The translations under genes and the position numbers were made by a program. A DNA stretch of 64,000 nt from Saccharomycodes ludwigii (lineage: Eukaryota > Ascomycota > Saccharomycetes > Saccharomycodales > Saccharomycodaceae): the NCBI RefSeq assembly GCF_020623625.1, contig NC_060203.1, forward strand, positions 186,001 to 250,000. The letters run 5' to 3'. The notes under the pieces were generated by a model. The model was not told the origin of the DNA. It worked only from the letters and a program-made list of their open reading frames with translations, and did no database searches. Shown piece after piece: positions 20,240-30,566 of this stretch; position 1 is the first letter of the stretch; the number at the start of each line of letters is the position of its first letter.

Positions 20240-21409
20240 TTATTCCAAGTCTTTTTTCAAAGTACCCAAAAAGGCATGCTTTTCAGCTGGTGTTTGGAAT
20301 CTACCCTTACCAAATTTAGAAGCAGTATCAATCCATTTCAAGGTAACTTCTTCCAAAGCCTTTCTAGAAGTATGAGTGTACAAAGACTTTCTCAAAGTGA
20401 CAACTCTCTTCTTGGAACCTGGAATACAACCCTTAAGCATGACATAATCGTTGTTAACGTTACCGTAATGAACGAAACCACCTAATGGAGTAATAGCCTT
20501 CTTGGTTCTGTCAAAGTTGGTAGAAGCGTTGGCTTCGTCATCACCCTTACCGATTCTGTAAACTTTGTGGTTAACAGAAGTTCTGTGGTGGTAACCTCTT
20601 TGACCAGCTCTAGCAACAGACCACATAACGTGGGCTGGATGCCAAGCACCAATACAAGCAACCTTTCTCAAACCTCTATGGGTCTTTCTTGGTAATCTCT
20701 TGGTACCCCATCTGTGGGTAACACCTTCGAAACCGTGACCCTTGGTGACAGCAATAACATCAATCATTTCGTTTTGTTCAAAAACGGAGTCAATGGAAAC
20801 AGTCTTTTCAAAGTGTTCCTTAGCCCAGTTTACCTTGTCTTCAATAGAACCACCGTTAATTTGAATTTCAGCCAAATGAGCTTTCTTTTGAGCCAAAGGA
20901 GTCTTTCTAACTTGTGTGTGGACCAAAACTCTAACAACAGAACAGTACTTCTTGATTCTAGCTAATTCTCTGTCAATAGCAGCACCATCTTGTTGGGCGT
21001 ATTTGGCAGCATACTTGGTGAAAGCCTTCTTCTTAGACTTGTACCAGTTCTTGTAGAATCTTCTCTTGACTTCGTCAGACAAATGTTCAGCCCAAACAGT
21101 GGTCAAAGATCTCAAACCTCTTGGGGTTTCAACGTAACCAACAACACCGACAACAACAATTGGTGGAGTATCAACAATAGAGACAGCTTCAACAACTTCT
21201 CTCTTGTGGAACTTGGAACCTGGTCTGTCCAAATCTCTGACAATAGTAGACATACCAGCCTTGTAACCCAAGAAAGAGGTTAAGGCAACAGCCTTGCTTT
21301 TGTCATCCTTTGGGAAAGATTTAACTCTACCTCTAACAGAGGCAGCTCTCTTTCTTGGCAAGAAACCTAAATGACCGTGACGTGGAGCTTCGTACTTTCT
21401 GTGAGACAT
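20240..21409 (-). CDS. RPL3: 60S ribosomal protein L3 (uL3)
   Basis: Large-subunit protein near the peptidyl-transferase centre. The 389 residues match the family (387 in S. cerevisiae). Diagnostic blocks are [20 protein letters not shown] at the N-terminus, [20 protein letters not shown], the W-finger region [20 protein letters not shown], and [19 protein letters not shown]. Codon use is much more biased than in neighbouring genes (abundant TTG, AGA, GGT, AAG on the coding strand), as expected for a highly expressed gene. It is convergent with YNG1, 293 bases apart. The start ATG at 21407-21409 is unambiguous. Homologue YOR063W. Confidence 0.99.
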   Translation of the reverse strand: MSHRKYEAPRHGHLGFLPRKRAASVRGRVKSFPKDDKSKAVALTSFLGYKAGMSTIVRDLDRPGSKFHKREVVEAVSIVDTPPIVVVGVVGYVETPRGLRSLTTVWAEHLSDEVKRRFYKNWYKSKKKAFTKYAAKYAQQDGAAIDRELARIKKYCSVVRVLVHTQVRKTPLAQKKAHLAEIQINGGSIEDKVNWAKEHFEKTVSIDSVFEQNEMIDVIAVTKGHGFEGVTHRWGTKRLPRKTHRGLRKVACIGAWHPAHVMWSVARAGQRGYHHRTSVNHKVYRIGKGDDEANASTNFDRTKKAITPLGGFVHYGNVNNDYVMLKGCIPGSKKRVVTLRKSLYTHTSRKALEEVTLKWIDTASKFGKGRFQTPAEKHAFLGTLKKDLE

Positions 21410-23665
21410 ATTTGGAATATAGTTTATATGTTTTGATGGGGGGTGTTTTTCCTTTTTTTTTTTAATGCTAAATTTTAAATAACAATATAATAATAATTTA
21501 TAATATAGTAGTGGGTTTAAATGAAACGAGTATGAAAGAGATGAGCTGTAAAAGGTAAAGAAGAAAAAAAAAGAAGAAAAAAAAGAAAAACTTTATAGAA
21601 TTTTATATGTTAATTAAAAAATATCATAAAGTTACGAAAAAAAATTTTTTTTTTTTTTTTCAACAAAAATATTTTTCAAAGTTGAATGAGCATATGTCAT
21701 CCGAATTAGGCATTTTATCAAAAACATAACTGTATTCGTTTAGTACGTCTGTTTCTATTGACTTAAAAAAAATACTTTGTTTACTTTTAATTTTTATTAT
21801 GTTTGTCTCCAACATTTTCTTATAGCGGATCGAGAGACCACATACAAAAATAACGTTTTTCTTTTCTTTTTTTTTTTCCACAACGCTTGATATTGAAAAT
21901 AAAAATAAAAATTATAATGAGCTATATAAAGAGGTACGGTTGTTGTAAATGATTCTGTCACAACTAATTATTTTTTTTGAACATCTATTATTATGGTGTA
22001 TATATATATATATATAATATGGGGTTACGTATTAGGGCATACTAAAAAGAAACAAGCACACACAGTAACACAGATTAGAAAACTTATCTGCCACTGGAAG
22101 GTAAAAAGATCATCACTACTATTTGACCTTGTTTACTGTTATGCCTAGTCTAACAAAAGAAATCTTTAAAATTAAAAAGAAAAGAGGTTATTTTCAACGC
22201 TATCGAAAGATGTTAAATACCGATTGAAAAATATCACATATCGGCTATGAGGAAAAAAAAAAAAAAAAATTTAAATGAGATTTGGGCTACACAAATTGTA
22301 ATAGCTCTCTATAAGTTAGCCGATTGGGGGGAAAAGAAAAGAAAAGAAAAGAAAAAGAAAACAACTTTATAACACATTAATATAATTATGGGGGTTTGGG
22401 GGTTCGTTTGATCCTTCAATTTTGGTTTTTTTTTTTTAATTCAATTGGCACGGAATAACTTGTTTTTTTATATAATTGGAGATTTCAGTTTTTCCGGAAT
22501 AATGTGATAGTAATGCCCTACGCCTTTCTCTGGCATCAGCTTAACACGTCATATTCGGTTTTTCCTTTGGGCAATCACTCCACCTTTATTTATTTTATTT
22601 TTTTTTTTGTTTTTTAAGAACCATGTTGTTACTGCAACTTTATACTGGGAGAATTAAGGTGGTGTTGTTTGTTTCCCCTCCCTATTCTTGGGGGGGTCTT
22701 TCCCTTCCTCCCCTTCCCCCTCCAAATTAACAATTGATATTAACAAAATATAACAATCAAATTAAACAAAATGTTTATTATCAATATTTAATAAGTTTTT
22801 CCGGCCACTTTACTATGACTTTTTATTTATCAAAAAAGAAAGTTATCGTGTCCCAAAAAAATAATTAGATTATTATGATACAGTGAAAAGCACGTTATTT
22901 ATATTAGATTTAAACGCACACAAAATAATTTGACTTCATTTCCAAAGAATGAGAAGCAGAAGGTAAAAGTTATCAATTATTAACTATCCAACGTAATTTG
23001 CTACCATTAAAACGTAAGTCCAGTTTAAACTTTGTCGGTGGCAAATTTTGCATAATGTAAATTCAACGAATGTGTGGGCGGATTGAATGGTGTTAAAAAA
23101 AAGAAAAGAAAAAAAAGAAAAAAAAAAAAAGCTTGATATAATTTCTTTTTTTCTGGTTTTTCCATAACAATACAAATAAAAATATAATGCAAATACACCA
23201 AAAAAAAAAAAAAAAAAAAGTGGGGTTCGTAGATTGTTTTTTTTTTTGTTGAAAGGGTGAAAAAGAAAAAATTATTATGATAAAATGTTGTCGAGGTAGA
23301 AAGTTTATCAGTATACAAATTTGAGATGGAATAATAAATATATTAGTGTGATTTTTTTTTTTTTTTTTTTTCATGAATCACACGGATTATAATTTTTGAA
23401 AATTACTATTAACGTCATTATTGTTATTTTCACTGTTATATAAATAAAACAAGTTTTATAAAATATCAGATTTTATTTTTTTCTTAATTTATCTTTTTTA
23501 ACCCTTTTCCTATACCACTAAATAGAAATAACCAAGTAACCCAGTTTTTATAATACTAACACTATTTATAAACACTAATAAATTTATCAAAGAGAGTATT
23601 ATCCTAAATATAACATATTCTTTTCACTCTACCACTATAATAGTTATTACAAAGAAACAAAATCA
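21410..23665. other. Long divergent promoter region RPL3 / YOR062C-like gene
   Basis: A 2.26-kb region without a credible gene. It carries several A/T tracts (21641-21660, 22253-22269, 23200-23219, 23353-23371), a TTAGGG (22033-22038) that could be a Tbf1-type site for RPL3, G runs near 22386-22401, and a C/G-rich pyrimidine block at 22671-22722 with CCCCT and GGGG cores. A 51-codon ATG frame near 21815-21663 (minus) has no recognisable relation. Confidence 0.65.
22671..22722. promoter_or_regulatory. C/G-rich cluster, possible stress-response (CCCCT) or Mig1-type sites
   Basis: Within an otherwise AT-rich promoter this block contains TCCCCTCCC, a run of seven G, TCCCCT-like cores and CCCCCTCC. 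CCCCT is the Msn2/4 element, and GGGG boxes beside A/T are Mig1-like. The downstream gene's S. cerevisiae homologue is reported as glucose-regulated. The link is inference. Confidence 0.3.
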
Positions 23666-24463
23666 ATGATATTTCCATATTCTCTAGACGACTCTATTAT
23701 AACAAAACAAAATATCTTGTTGCTGGACAATGTGACAAACTATAACCAAACAGCAGTAGATTATTTCCATTATGATTTTTCAAAATTGTCTTTGCTAACG
23801 ACATCATGGCATATTTTAACACATATGGGTAAATATAATATAATGAGATTACCCAGTTGTTCCAACGAAATACCTGATGATTATTATGTTTATTTGAAAA
23901 GATTGCATCATTGTCTATGGAGAAGGTGGTCTATTTTACAGTTAAATTTACCTAAAGTAGATCCACTAAGTTTAAATTGGAATAAAGAATGTGATGTTAC
24001 CGTTTTGTATGGTCCTTATTTAAATACCGATGTAGATGACACTTGCACCACTGACGTTAAAGCTGAGCATAATGTGTACAAAGATGGTGATAATTTGAAA
24101 TATGCTTCTTATTCCAAAGCTTTGAGCATGAATAAAGAATTGAATGTCAGTACTGGTAGTATTAATACTACCAATAGTACGACATTGTCCACTTCTCCTT
24201 CTTCCCTTAACGACTCTATATTTAGTAATAATGCCACTGCTTCTTCTGCAGATGGCATGTATAATGACGCTGATATAAGTATGGATGACTACGACGAGGA
24301 AGAATATATAAAACCCATTTTGAAAAAAGTTGCATCAAGCAATAGTAATAATAATGTTCATTTTGATGATATAGTTTTACAAAGGGATGTAGATAGACAT
24401 GGTATATACCACGAACATTTTATTAATATAAACGATAAAGAGAATGAGTATTACTACAGTTGA
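23666..24463 (+). CDS. Reg1-related protein with DUF1752-type motif (YOR062C/YKR075C-like)
   Basis: A 265-residue protein of unknown function whose S. cerevisiae counterparts YOR062C and YKR075C are described as resembling Reg1, the glucose-repression subunit of phosphatase Glc7. Residues 75-90 (VYLKRLHHCLWRRWSI) resemble the short N-terminal motif shared by Reg1 and AreA-type GATA factors. Residues 96-118 (around LNWNKECDVTVLYGPYL) continue the similarity. The acidic C-terminal part has KPILKKVASS followed by VHFDDIV (231-237). This resembles a PP1-docking (R/K)VxF motif but lacks the adjoining basic residue. It is not long enough to be Reg1 itself. It is convergent with CKA2, 284 bases away. 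Confidence 0.72.
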   Translation: MIFPYSLDDSIITKQNILLLDNVTNYNQTAVDYFHYDFSKLSLLTTSWHILTHMGKYNIMRLPSCSNEIPDDYYVYLKRLHHCLWRRWSILQLNLPKVDPLSLNWNKECDVTVLYGPYLNTDVDDTCTTDVKAEHNVYKDGDNLKYASYSKALSMNKELNVSTGSINTTNSTTLSTSPSSLNDSIFSNNATASSADGMYNDADISMDDYDEEEYIKPILKKVASSNSNNNVHFDDIVLQRDVDRHGIYHEHFININDKENEYYYS

Positions 24464-24747
24464 ACAACATATGTGTATAGATTATTTTTATTAAGAATTT
24501 AAGTCCCGGATATTTCTTTTCATTTCAAGTTATTGATTAGCCTATATAATTTTTTTTTTTTATATTATTATTATTATTATTATTTATTATTGTTTTACTT
24601 TAGATATCATATATATATATATATATATATATATACGGTACAGGTGCTAATAGACACTTTTACTTTCAAAATTTAATGACCGTTTATGATTTAAAAGCTT
24701 TTTTCTTTTAGTTTTTCGTTCCTTCTTTTTTTTTTTTTTTTTTTTTT

Positions 24748-25770
24748 CTAAAATTTTTTTTGAAAAAAAGGATGATTCATGGCTTCTTGTGCTGTTAACC
24801 TTTGTTGGTGATCATACCTCAACAAATTGTCAATTAAATCTATAACTTCAACACAACACATATTTTTATTTCTATCATTAATAAAAGATTCCCAAGGTTT
24901 GCGTACATAATTACCCAAAATTTCATCATACTCCGTAGGTAATGGTAAATTGTAATGATTTAAATATTGCAATAACTCACTTGTGCCTAGAACATTTGCG
25001 ATTTTAACAAGCTGGTCTGCATTGCTACTTCCTTTAAAAAACGGTTCCTTTTGGAAAATTATTGCGGCTATCATACAGCCCACACTCCACAAATCTAAAC
25101 TGTAATCATACTGTTTTAGATTAACTAGTAATTCAGGGCCTTTATGGTATCTGCTTGCTACTCTAACATTATAATCAACACCCGGGTGATAAAATTCAGC
25201 TAAGCCCCAATCGATTAATCTCAATTTACGCTCTTTAGGTGAAATCATTACATTTTGTGGTTTAACATCTCTATGCATAATTCCCATAGAATGGCAATAA
25301 TCTAAAGCAGTCAATAACTGAGAAAAATAAAATTGTATATCCGATAGGGTGAAAGTAGGATATAGTTTTCTAAAGTCTACATTATCAACATTTTCGAAGA
25401 TTAAAGCTGGTATCTTAGAATCAGGATCTTGTACTATATCATATAGAGTAATAATATTAGCACCGCCAGTTAAATGAGTCAAAATTTTCAATTCTCTGTA
25501 AATTTTCTTCATTTTAACAGGTTTTAAAACTTTTATAACACAGGATGCATTTTCTTTGACAGTCAACCCTCTGAAAACTTCACTATATTTACCTCTCCCA
25601 ATTTTACTAACAACTTCATAGTTGCTGATTCTACCCCAGTTGAAATCAGTGCATTGCTCATAATCCCAATAATCACGGGGCATCGAACTGCAACTATTTC
25701 TATAGACTTTAGCTACTGAGTATACTCTCTCACTTGGTTTATTTAATATTGTAGGTTGCAATGTGCTCAT
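24748..25770 (-). CDS. CKA2: Casein kinase 2 catalytic subunit alpha-prime
   Basis: Constitutively active acidophilic Ser/Thr kinase. The 340 residues match S. cerevisiae Cka2 (339). All kinase elements are present: the glycine loop GRGKYSEV (58-65), the VAIK-type lysine in CVIKVLKPV, the CK2-specific basic cluster [11 protein letters not shown], the catalytic loop HRDVKPQN (166-173) and DWG (187-189), CK2's variant of [12 protein letters not shown] stands in place of the APE motif region. The N-terminus is extended by about 25 residues relative to animal CK2 alpha, as in Cka2. CKA1 would normally sit elsewhere. Homologue YOR061W. It is divergent from SLD7. Confidence 0.96.
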   Translation of the reverse strand: MSTLQPTILNKPSERVYSVAKVYRNSCSSMPRDYWDYEQCTDFNWGRISNYEVVSKIGRGKYSEVFRGLTVKENASCVIKVLKPVKMKKIYRELKILTHLTGGANIITLYDIVQDPDSKIPALIFENVDNVDFRKLYPTFTLSDIQFYFSQLLTALDYCHSMGIMHRDVKPQNVMISPKERKLRLIDWGLAEFYHPGVDYNVRVASRYHKGPELLVNLKQYDYSLDLWSVGCMIAAIIFQKEPFFKGSSNADQLVKIANVLGTSELLQYLNHYNLPLPTEYDEILGNYVRKPWESFINDRNKNMCCVEVIDLIDNLLRYDHQQRLTAQEAMNHPFFQKKF

Positions 25771-26693
25771 ATTGTTTCTTTGTTTGTTTTTTTTTTGGGT
25801 GGGGGTATTTTTACCTTCTTTTTATTTCTTCTTTCTATTTTCTTTTCTTTTTTTTATTTTTTTTTTAATATATATACATATATATATAGACTTTGTATGG
25901 CTAAATCTTATCTTAGAGTTATTCTCTTAATCTAAGTTAAAATAAACAAATGAAGATAAAAAATCTTGAAGAGGGTGTAATGGAGGGGGAGAATGGAAGG
26001 GAAAAAAAAATAAAATAAAATAAAGTGTAAAAAAAAAAAGTTTTATTTTTTTTTCTCACAAGGAAAAAATAATTGGACTATAAAAAAAAAAAAAAAAAAA
26101 AAAAAATGTTACGAAAAAGGTAAAAAGAAAAAGAAAAAAGAAAAAAAAAAAGCTAGAATTTTAAACATAAAATTAAGATAGATGCTAAAAGAAACGTCTT
26201 TTTTTTGATAATAAATTATTGGGAATTTTGTTTGTAAAATGATACCCAATTGACAAAATAAGTTCTCATTCTTATATCTTAAACTCTATTATGAATATTA
26301 CACATCATTTTTAGTTTTCCCTTTTCCACTTTAACTCATACAAAATTTTTATAATACACAAAGAAAAAAAAAACCCTTTTTCTTGTTTAATAATCCGAAT
26401 GGAACCTCGGATAACACAGAATACAAAACACTTTTTTATTGGCTGTACAAACGAGCAAACTTTAATTTTAACAAATTTTTTAAATTTCTCTTCTTTATTG
26501 TTTGATGTGTTTTTATTATCGGAAATAAAATCACTGGTTAACAAGAACTACCTTATATTATCTCACTATCCTTTACCTAACTCTATAAAACTACAAATAA
26601 TACTTGAGCGTTGCATTCCTTATCACATCATCAAACATACTTTGCTTCTTTTTTTGAAAAAAATTTTTTTTTTTTTTTTTCTCCCATTGTTAT
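25771..26693. other. Divergent promoter region CKA2 / SLD7
   Basis: Holds A/T tracts (about 26080-26106, 26664-26680), G/A-rich stretches and no clear motif. A plus-strand frame at 26399-26704 ends inside the SLD7 start and looks fortuitous, because its C-terminus is encoded by the T tract. Confidence 0.7.
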
Positions 26694-27419
26694 ATGTCTT
26701 CTAAAAAATTATTCAAAACGTTGACATTAAAGTATGGCTCAAGTATCGAATTAAAGGATATACAGTTGTGGTCAGACAAAAGGGCAACTTCCATTAATAG
26801 CAATAGTGTCACAAATAATACCAGATTTCTTGAGTATATAGATATTAAAAAACTACCTCTGCATTCAATAAATTCAGTATTTGAGATTAGTACAACAAGC
26901 AAACAAACAGCATATTTTTTTATTGAAAAGTTATGCAAGTATTCAAATAGATGCATGTTGGTTCGTACAAGCGGTACGTCTACAACTACAAACAGTTCAT
27001 CATTTAATGGAACTGAATATTACCTGTTCGTCCCAACAGTATCATATGGAGATCAACCTATTTTCCAGCTCACATGTGTTCAATTAGATTTATTAGAGTT
27101 GTACAACATTATGAAAACACCCAGTGCGTCAACTGTTAATGGTTCTCTGGCTCAAAAAATTAGCATTGCAAATCCTTCAATAATGATAGATTCGATGATA
27201 AATGATTGCATAAACAGCGGCCTAAGATTACGCGGAATTGTTTTTCAGACAAAAACAACGCAAGATAAACAATTACACGATATAACTTTTAAAGCAACCA
27301 AATTTGCACTACAACAAAAAAAACTCTACACCAACACCAAAAACGTTGCGACACACAATTTATTTGAGGAGTGCCAACACATTGTAGAAACTCTACTAGA
27401 GCTTTTCTCCAAATCATAA
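26694..27419 (+). CDS. SLD7: DNA replication initiation factor, Sld3 partner
   Basis: Binds Sld3 and promotes origin firing with Cdc45. The protein has 241 residues (S. cerevisiae 257). Matches at both ends make the call firm: LKDIQLWSDKRAT near residue 22, NSGLRLRGIVFQTKTTQD near the C-terminal third, and the ending HIVETLLELFSKS (the yeast protein ends VETLLKLFTKS). The middle part is poorly conserved, as is usual for this family. The TAA stop (27417-27419) shares its last A with the ATG of LPL1, so there is no intergenic space. Homologue YOR060C, adjacent to LPL1 in S. cerevisiae too. Confidence 0.88.
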   Translation: MSSKKLFKTLTLKYGSSIELKDIQLWSDKRATSINSNSVTNNTRFLEYIDIKKLPLHSINSVFEISTTSKQTAYFFIEKLCKYSNRCMLVRTSGTSTTTNSSSFNGTEYYLFVPTVSYGDQPIFQLTCVQLDLLELYNIMKTPSASTVNGSLAQKISIANPSIMIDSMINDCINSGLRLRGIVFQTKTTQDKQLHDITFKATKFALQQKKLYTNTKNVATHNLFEECQHIVETLLELFSKS

Positions 27420-28723
27420 TGAAACAAAATAACAACAATACCAAACATTTATATATATTGTTTCATGGGCTATGGGGTAATCATAAGCATATGCACGCCA
27501 TAAGAGATTATTTGCTGGAGTATAATGAAACAACACAAAGGGACAGTAGTGCACATGAAATCGTAGTCTTTATACCTTGCAAAAGTGGTTATTTTAAAAC
27601 ATTTGATGGAATTGATATCGTCGGTGATAGAACTTTTATTGAAATTATGGAATTTTTAAAAGAAAACGATTATGCTTTCCAATATATAAGCTGTATTGGC
27701 TATTCTATGGGTGGACTGGTTGCTCGTTATTGTATGGGCAAATTATATGCGGCAAACGTTTTCTCGAGGATGAAGCCTAAATCATTTATTACATTTGCCA
27801 CTCCGCATATAGGTGTTGAATTTTTCAATAAACAAAATTATTTTTATAACTTGTTGAGACTGTTGGGTTGTACATTTTTGGGTAGAAGTGGTAGACAATT
27901 ATTTATTAAAGATAGTTACAGAAAATTGTTAGTCGAATTAGTTACCAAGGATATCTTTGTTAAAGGCTTGGAAGTTTTTGAAAATAAATTAGTTTTTTGT
28001 AACGTTGAGAATGATAGGGTTGTTTCATTCTATACTTCTTTCATTACAAATAAATGTGAGAAATGCGACTATAGTGTTAGAGAAAATGATTTTGAGCATA
28101 TTATACCAAGAGAAACGTTTATTGTGGATGTAACTGTACCACCCAAGACAAATTTAATTGCAAGTGCTAATTCAGATTATAATGTGCTAAATATTGTTAA
28201 GCTTGTCTCCAAATTTAGTATTCTAACGCTTCTTGGTGTTTTGTTGTCTCCGTTTATTTTATTATTGAATTTGGGGGGGACTTTGTACAGTTATTACAGT
28301 GTATCTGTATTTAAATTAGCGGCAAAAAATTTTGAAAACTACCAGTTAATATCTGATGATGATATTTCATCTGATTGGGAGGAGGTCCGTTCAGTTGCCT
28401 ACCCAAAAGATACTACAACCGGTGAATCTAAAGAATGGAGCTCTTTTATCCTTAAGTACTCACAAAATGATGATAATTTCAACCAACCAAATTCTAAACC
28501 CCTGGATCTGGATCAAGATAGATCTATAATTTACAAAAACTTAAGCAACATCAAGTGGATAAGGATACCATATTATTTAAAAACTTTCAACTCACATAGA
28601 ACGATTGTAGCAAGGGATGGAATTGAGCATGTAAACGATCAAGGTAGAAAAACGTTGAAATTTTCTATAAAGTTGATTATCTTTCTACAAAACAATACTA
28701 ATATTGATAATAAGATTCAATAA
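27419..28723 (+). CDS. LPL1: Lipid-droplet phospholipase, alpha/beta hydrolase
   Basis: Phospholipase of lipid droplets. The ATG at 27419 gives 434 residues and the expected start, HLYILFHGLWGNHKHM, whose HGLWGN is the oxyanion-hole region. The nucleophile elbow is GYSMGGL with S96. FKTFDGIDIVGDRT, TFATPHIGVEF and FANV-like FCNVENDRVVSFYTSFIT correspond to yeast Lpl1 blocks. A hydrophobic segment near 260-285 (FSILTLLGVLLSPFILLL) is a membrane hairpin or anchor. Its start codon overlaps the SLD7 stop by one base, so its promoter must lie inside SLD7 or the two share a transcript. The stop lies only 23 bases from that of AIM29 on the other strand. Homologue YOR059C. Confidence 0.92.
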   Translation: MKQNNNNTKHLYILFHGLWGNHKHMHAIRDYLLEYNETTQRDSSAHEIVVFIPCKSGYFKTFDGIDIVGDRTFIEIMEFLKENDYAFQYISCIGYSMGGLVARYCMGKLYAANVFSRMKPKSFITFATPHIGVEFFNKQNYFYNLLRLLGCTFLGRSGRQLFIKDSYRKLLVELVTKDIFVKGLEVFENKLVFCNVENDRVVSFYTSFITNKCEKCDYSVRENDFEHIIPRETFIVDVTVPPKTNLIASANSDYNVLNIVKLVSKFSILTLLGVLLSPFILLLNLGGTLYSYYSVSVFKLAAKNFENYQLISDDDISSDWEEVRSVAYPKDTTTGESKEWSSFILKYSQNDDNFNQPNSKPLDLDQDRSIIYKNLSNIKWIRIPYYLKTFNSHRTIVARDGIEHVNDQGRKTLKFSIKLIIFLQNNTNIDNKIQ

Positions 28724-28746
28724 GTAATTCTTTTATCTACATATTA

Positions 28747-29199
28747 TTACCATTTTTCTTCTGGATTTTCTTTATACGCTAAGTAATCATTCAATACATA
28801 CAATGATATTTCTGTTTCGTTTTGAATATCATAATCAACCAACTTCTTGTTATCTTCGTTAACATCCAGGACCCACTTAGGATCATTATCATGATCAAAA
28901 TTGATGACCAAATTGACTGTTTTAGAACCATGGGCATGGGTGTAAACTTTCATTGTATCATATTTCACAGTTCTAAATGGTCTAAATCCTGCAGTAGTTT
29001 GAATATATTTGAGTGCATCTTCGTATAACTGCTTGGGTGTTTTAGTGTCTAGATTGTATTCTTTTAAAATAATGTTTTTCACATTTCTATATGGGAAAGA
29101 TTTGATGACTCTAATGGTCAAAGTACAGCTGGATAAAGGAGTGGTTGTAGTAAGCAATGGTTCATTATTATCATAATCTATTGAAGTTGAAACCGACAT
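28747..29199 (-). CDS. AIM29: Conserved protein, AIM29-like
   Basis: A 150-residue protein matching S. cerevisiae Aim29 (155, YKR074W) in length and position. Deletion of that gene alters mitochondrial DNA inheritance, but its molecular role is not established. Recognisable elements are CTLTIRVIKSFPYRNVKNII, which resembles a beta-grasp/ubiquitin-like opening, then HAHGSKTVNLVINFDHD and the C-terminal ENPEEKW. No signal peptide or membrane segment is seen. It is convergent with LPL1 at 23 bases, so their 3' untranslated regions must overlap. It reads away from LPL1, followed upstream by THI4 on the same strand. Confidence 0.8.
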   Translation of the reverse strand: MSVSTSIDYDNNEPLLTTTTPLSSCTLTIRVIKSFPYRNVKNIILKEYNLDTKTPKQLYEDALKYIQTTAGFRPFRTVKYDTMKVYTHAHGSKTVNLVINFDHDNDPKWVLDVNEDNKKLVDYDIQNETEISLYVLNDYLAYKENPEEKW

Positions 29200-29573
29200 T
29201 TCGTGCTAAAGAGTTATTACTATTATTATATATGTACGTGTATTTTATTTTTTTTTTTTTTTTTTTTTTTTCTTGTTTAACCAGAAGAACGACGAGTCAA
29301 TTCAAATAAAATTTTGTTAAAAGAAGAGATTCTACATAGTTAATAAAAAAAGCCTGTAATTTCATATAAAGTTTTACTTGAATTTTTTTTTTTTTCTTTT
29401 TTCAAAATTTTTTTTCCCCCGTTGTTTCTGAAGGGTTAAAATAATAAAATAATAAAATGTGTCTAACAATTAATCGTATGTATTTTTATTTTGTAAAATG
29501 CATTGTTACTCAGTAAACAATACAAAGCAGGAAAAGAAAAAAAAAAAATTATATAATACCACAAATTATAAAA
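29200..29573. other. Intergenic region AIM29 / THI4 3' side
   Basis: Contains a T tract (about 29247-29271, an A tract on the AIM29 strand, before its start) and a TTCAAAATTTTT block near 29400. No gene seen. Confidence 0.75.
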
Positions 29574-30566
29574 TTATTTAGCAAAATGTTTCAAAATTTC
29601 TTCACCAGCTTTGATACCAGAAACAAACATGGCACCGAAAGTAGGACCCATACGACTTAAGCCATAAATTTCTGCCTCTTCCATACCACAGAAAAAGATG
29701 CTGTCAACACCACCCTTGTGGCTACCAGCATGTTTAACAACTTCATCTTCAGATTTATTCATATCTAAACCTTTCATTGACTTAAATTCGGTTGTTTCAG
29801 GTTCTAAAGCTGCAATTCTCTTGGCGCAGAATGCACCAAATGGGCCATCGTGACCAGTAGCAGATAAAATAACACCATGTTTCTTGCTATAATCTCTTGT
29901 ACCATCTTCATTATAACCAGATAACTCAATAACATTAGGATCCATACAAGATTGGGTGTCATGGGCCATAGTAACTAAAGTCCAATTAATAACAACACCT
30001 GAAACAGTTAATTTACTGTTTTTGTCATTTTCTTCACAAGGTTTAGTGACTAAATCTTCCACGGTAACAGCATTGAAAAATTTGACATTTGGCAAACTTA
30101 AAACCTTACTGGTAATGGTAGAAGTAAACAAAGCAGCATGTTTAACAACAACATAATCACCTTCATCTTCATAAGGAACTTCTAACTCATCCAAAAATAA
30201 ATGAGCTGGTTTTCTAACGACTTGGGCACTATACAACATGCCGCTAACCCAACACCCACCACCTGGTGCTAATGAACTTTCAATAATAACAACTTTTAAG
30301 TCAGGTCTAGCTTTAGCAATGACATAAGCAGCAGATAACCCACTACTTCCTGCACCTACAATAATAACATCAGCAATGGCGTAGTCATAAACGTCTTTGA
30401 AATATCTACTAGTCATTGCACGCGAAACAGTAGATTCTGTGATTTTGGTAAAGTGGAAATCACTCCAATCTTCGGTCTTAACGACATCAGTTAAACAATG
30501 GCGAGTGTTGGCAGTGTTGACTTTTAATACGGATGAGTTGTTTAAAACAGTTTTAGTTAAAGACAT
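29574..30566 (-). CDS. THI4: Thiamine thiazole synthase (suicide enzyme)
   Basis: Makes the adenylated thiazole moiety of thiamine from NAD and glycine, donating sulfur from its own cysteine. The protein has 330 residues (S. cerevisiae 326). The NAD-binding motif is [11 protein letters not shown] (71-81), then PGGGCW (101-106). The sulfur-donor cysteine is present as C207 in [13 protein letters not shown]. The preceding residue is Ser206, where S. cerevisiae has a second, non-essential Cys. The C-terminal GATP-like end [21 protein letters not shown] is intact. It lies between AIM29 and ASE1, whereas the S. cerevisiae gene is on chromosome VII (YGR144W), so it is the one gene foreign to the local order. 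Strong expression under thiamine lack is expected, and a TATA box lies upstream. Confidence 0.97.
   Translation of the reverse strand: MSLTKTVLNNSSVLKVNTANTRHCLTDVVKTEDWSDFHFTKITESTVSRAMTSRYFKDVYDYAIADVIIVGAGSSGLSAAYVIAKARPDLKVVIIESSLAPGGGCWVSGMLYSAQVVRKPAHLFLDELEVPYEDEGDYVVVKHAALFTSTITSKVLSLPNVKFFNAVTVEDLVTKPCEENDKNSKLTVSGVVINWTLVTMAHDTQSCMDPNVIELSGYNEDGTRDYSKKHGVILSATGHDGPFGAFCAKRIAALEPETTEFKSMKGLDMNKSEDEVVKHAGSHKGGVDSIFFCGMEEAEIYGLSRMGPTFGAMFVSGIKAGEEILKHFAK

Noticed and set aside
21660-21881. A 73-codon minus-strand frame between RPL3 and the YOR062C-like gene
   Set aside because: It would need a GTG start; the first ATG leaves 51 codons with no recognisable relation and homopolymer upstream.
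22020-22160. Possible C/D snoRNA on the minus strand (GTGATGA at about 22113)
   Set aside because: A C-box-like heptamer is present but no D box (CTGA) or terminal stem could be found at a suitable distance.
26399-26704. A 101-codon frame upstream of and overlapping the SLD7 start
   Set aside because: Its C-terminus is encoded by the promoter T tract and it overlaps a well-supported start codon; no family resemblance.
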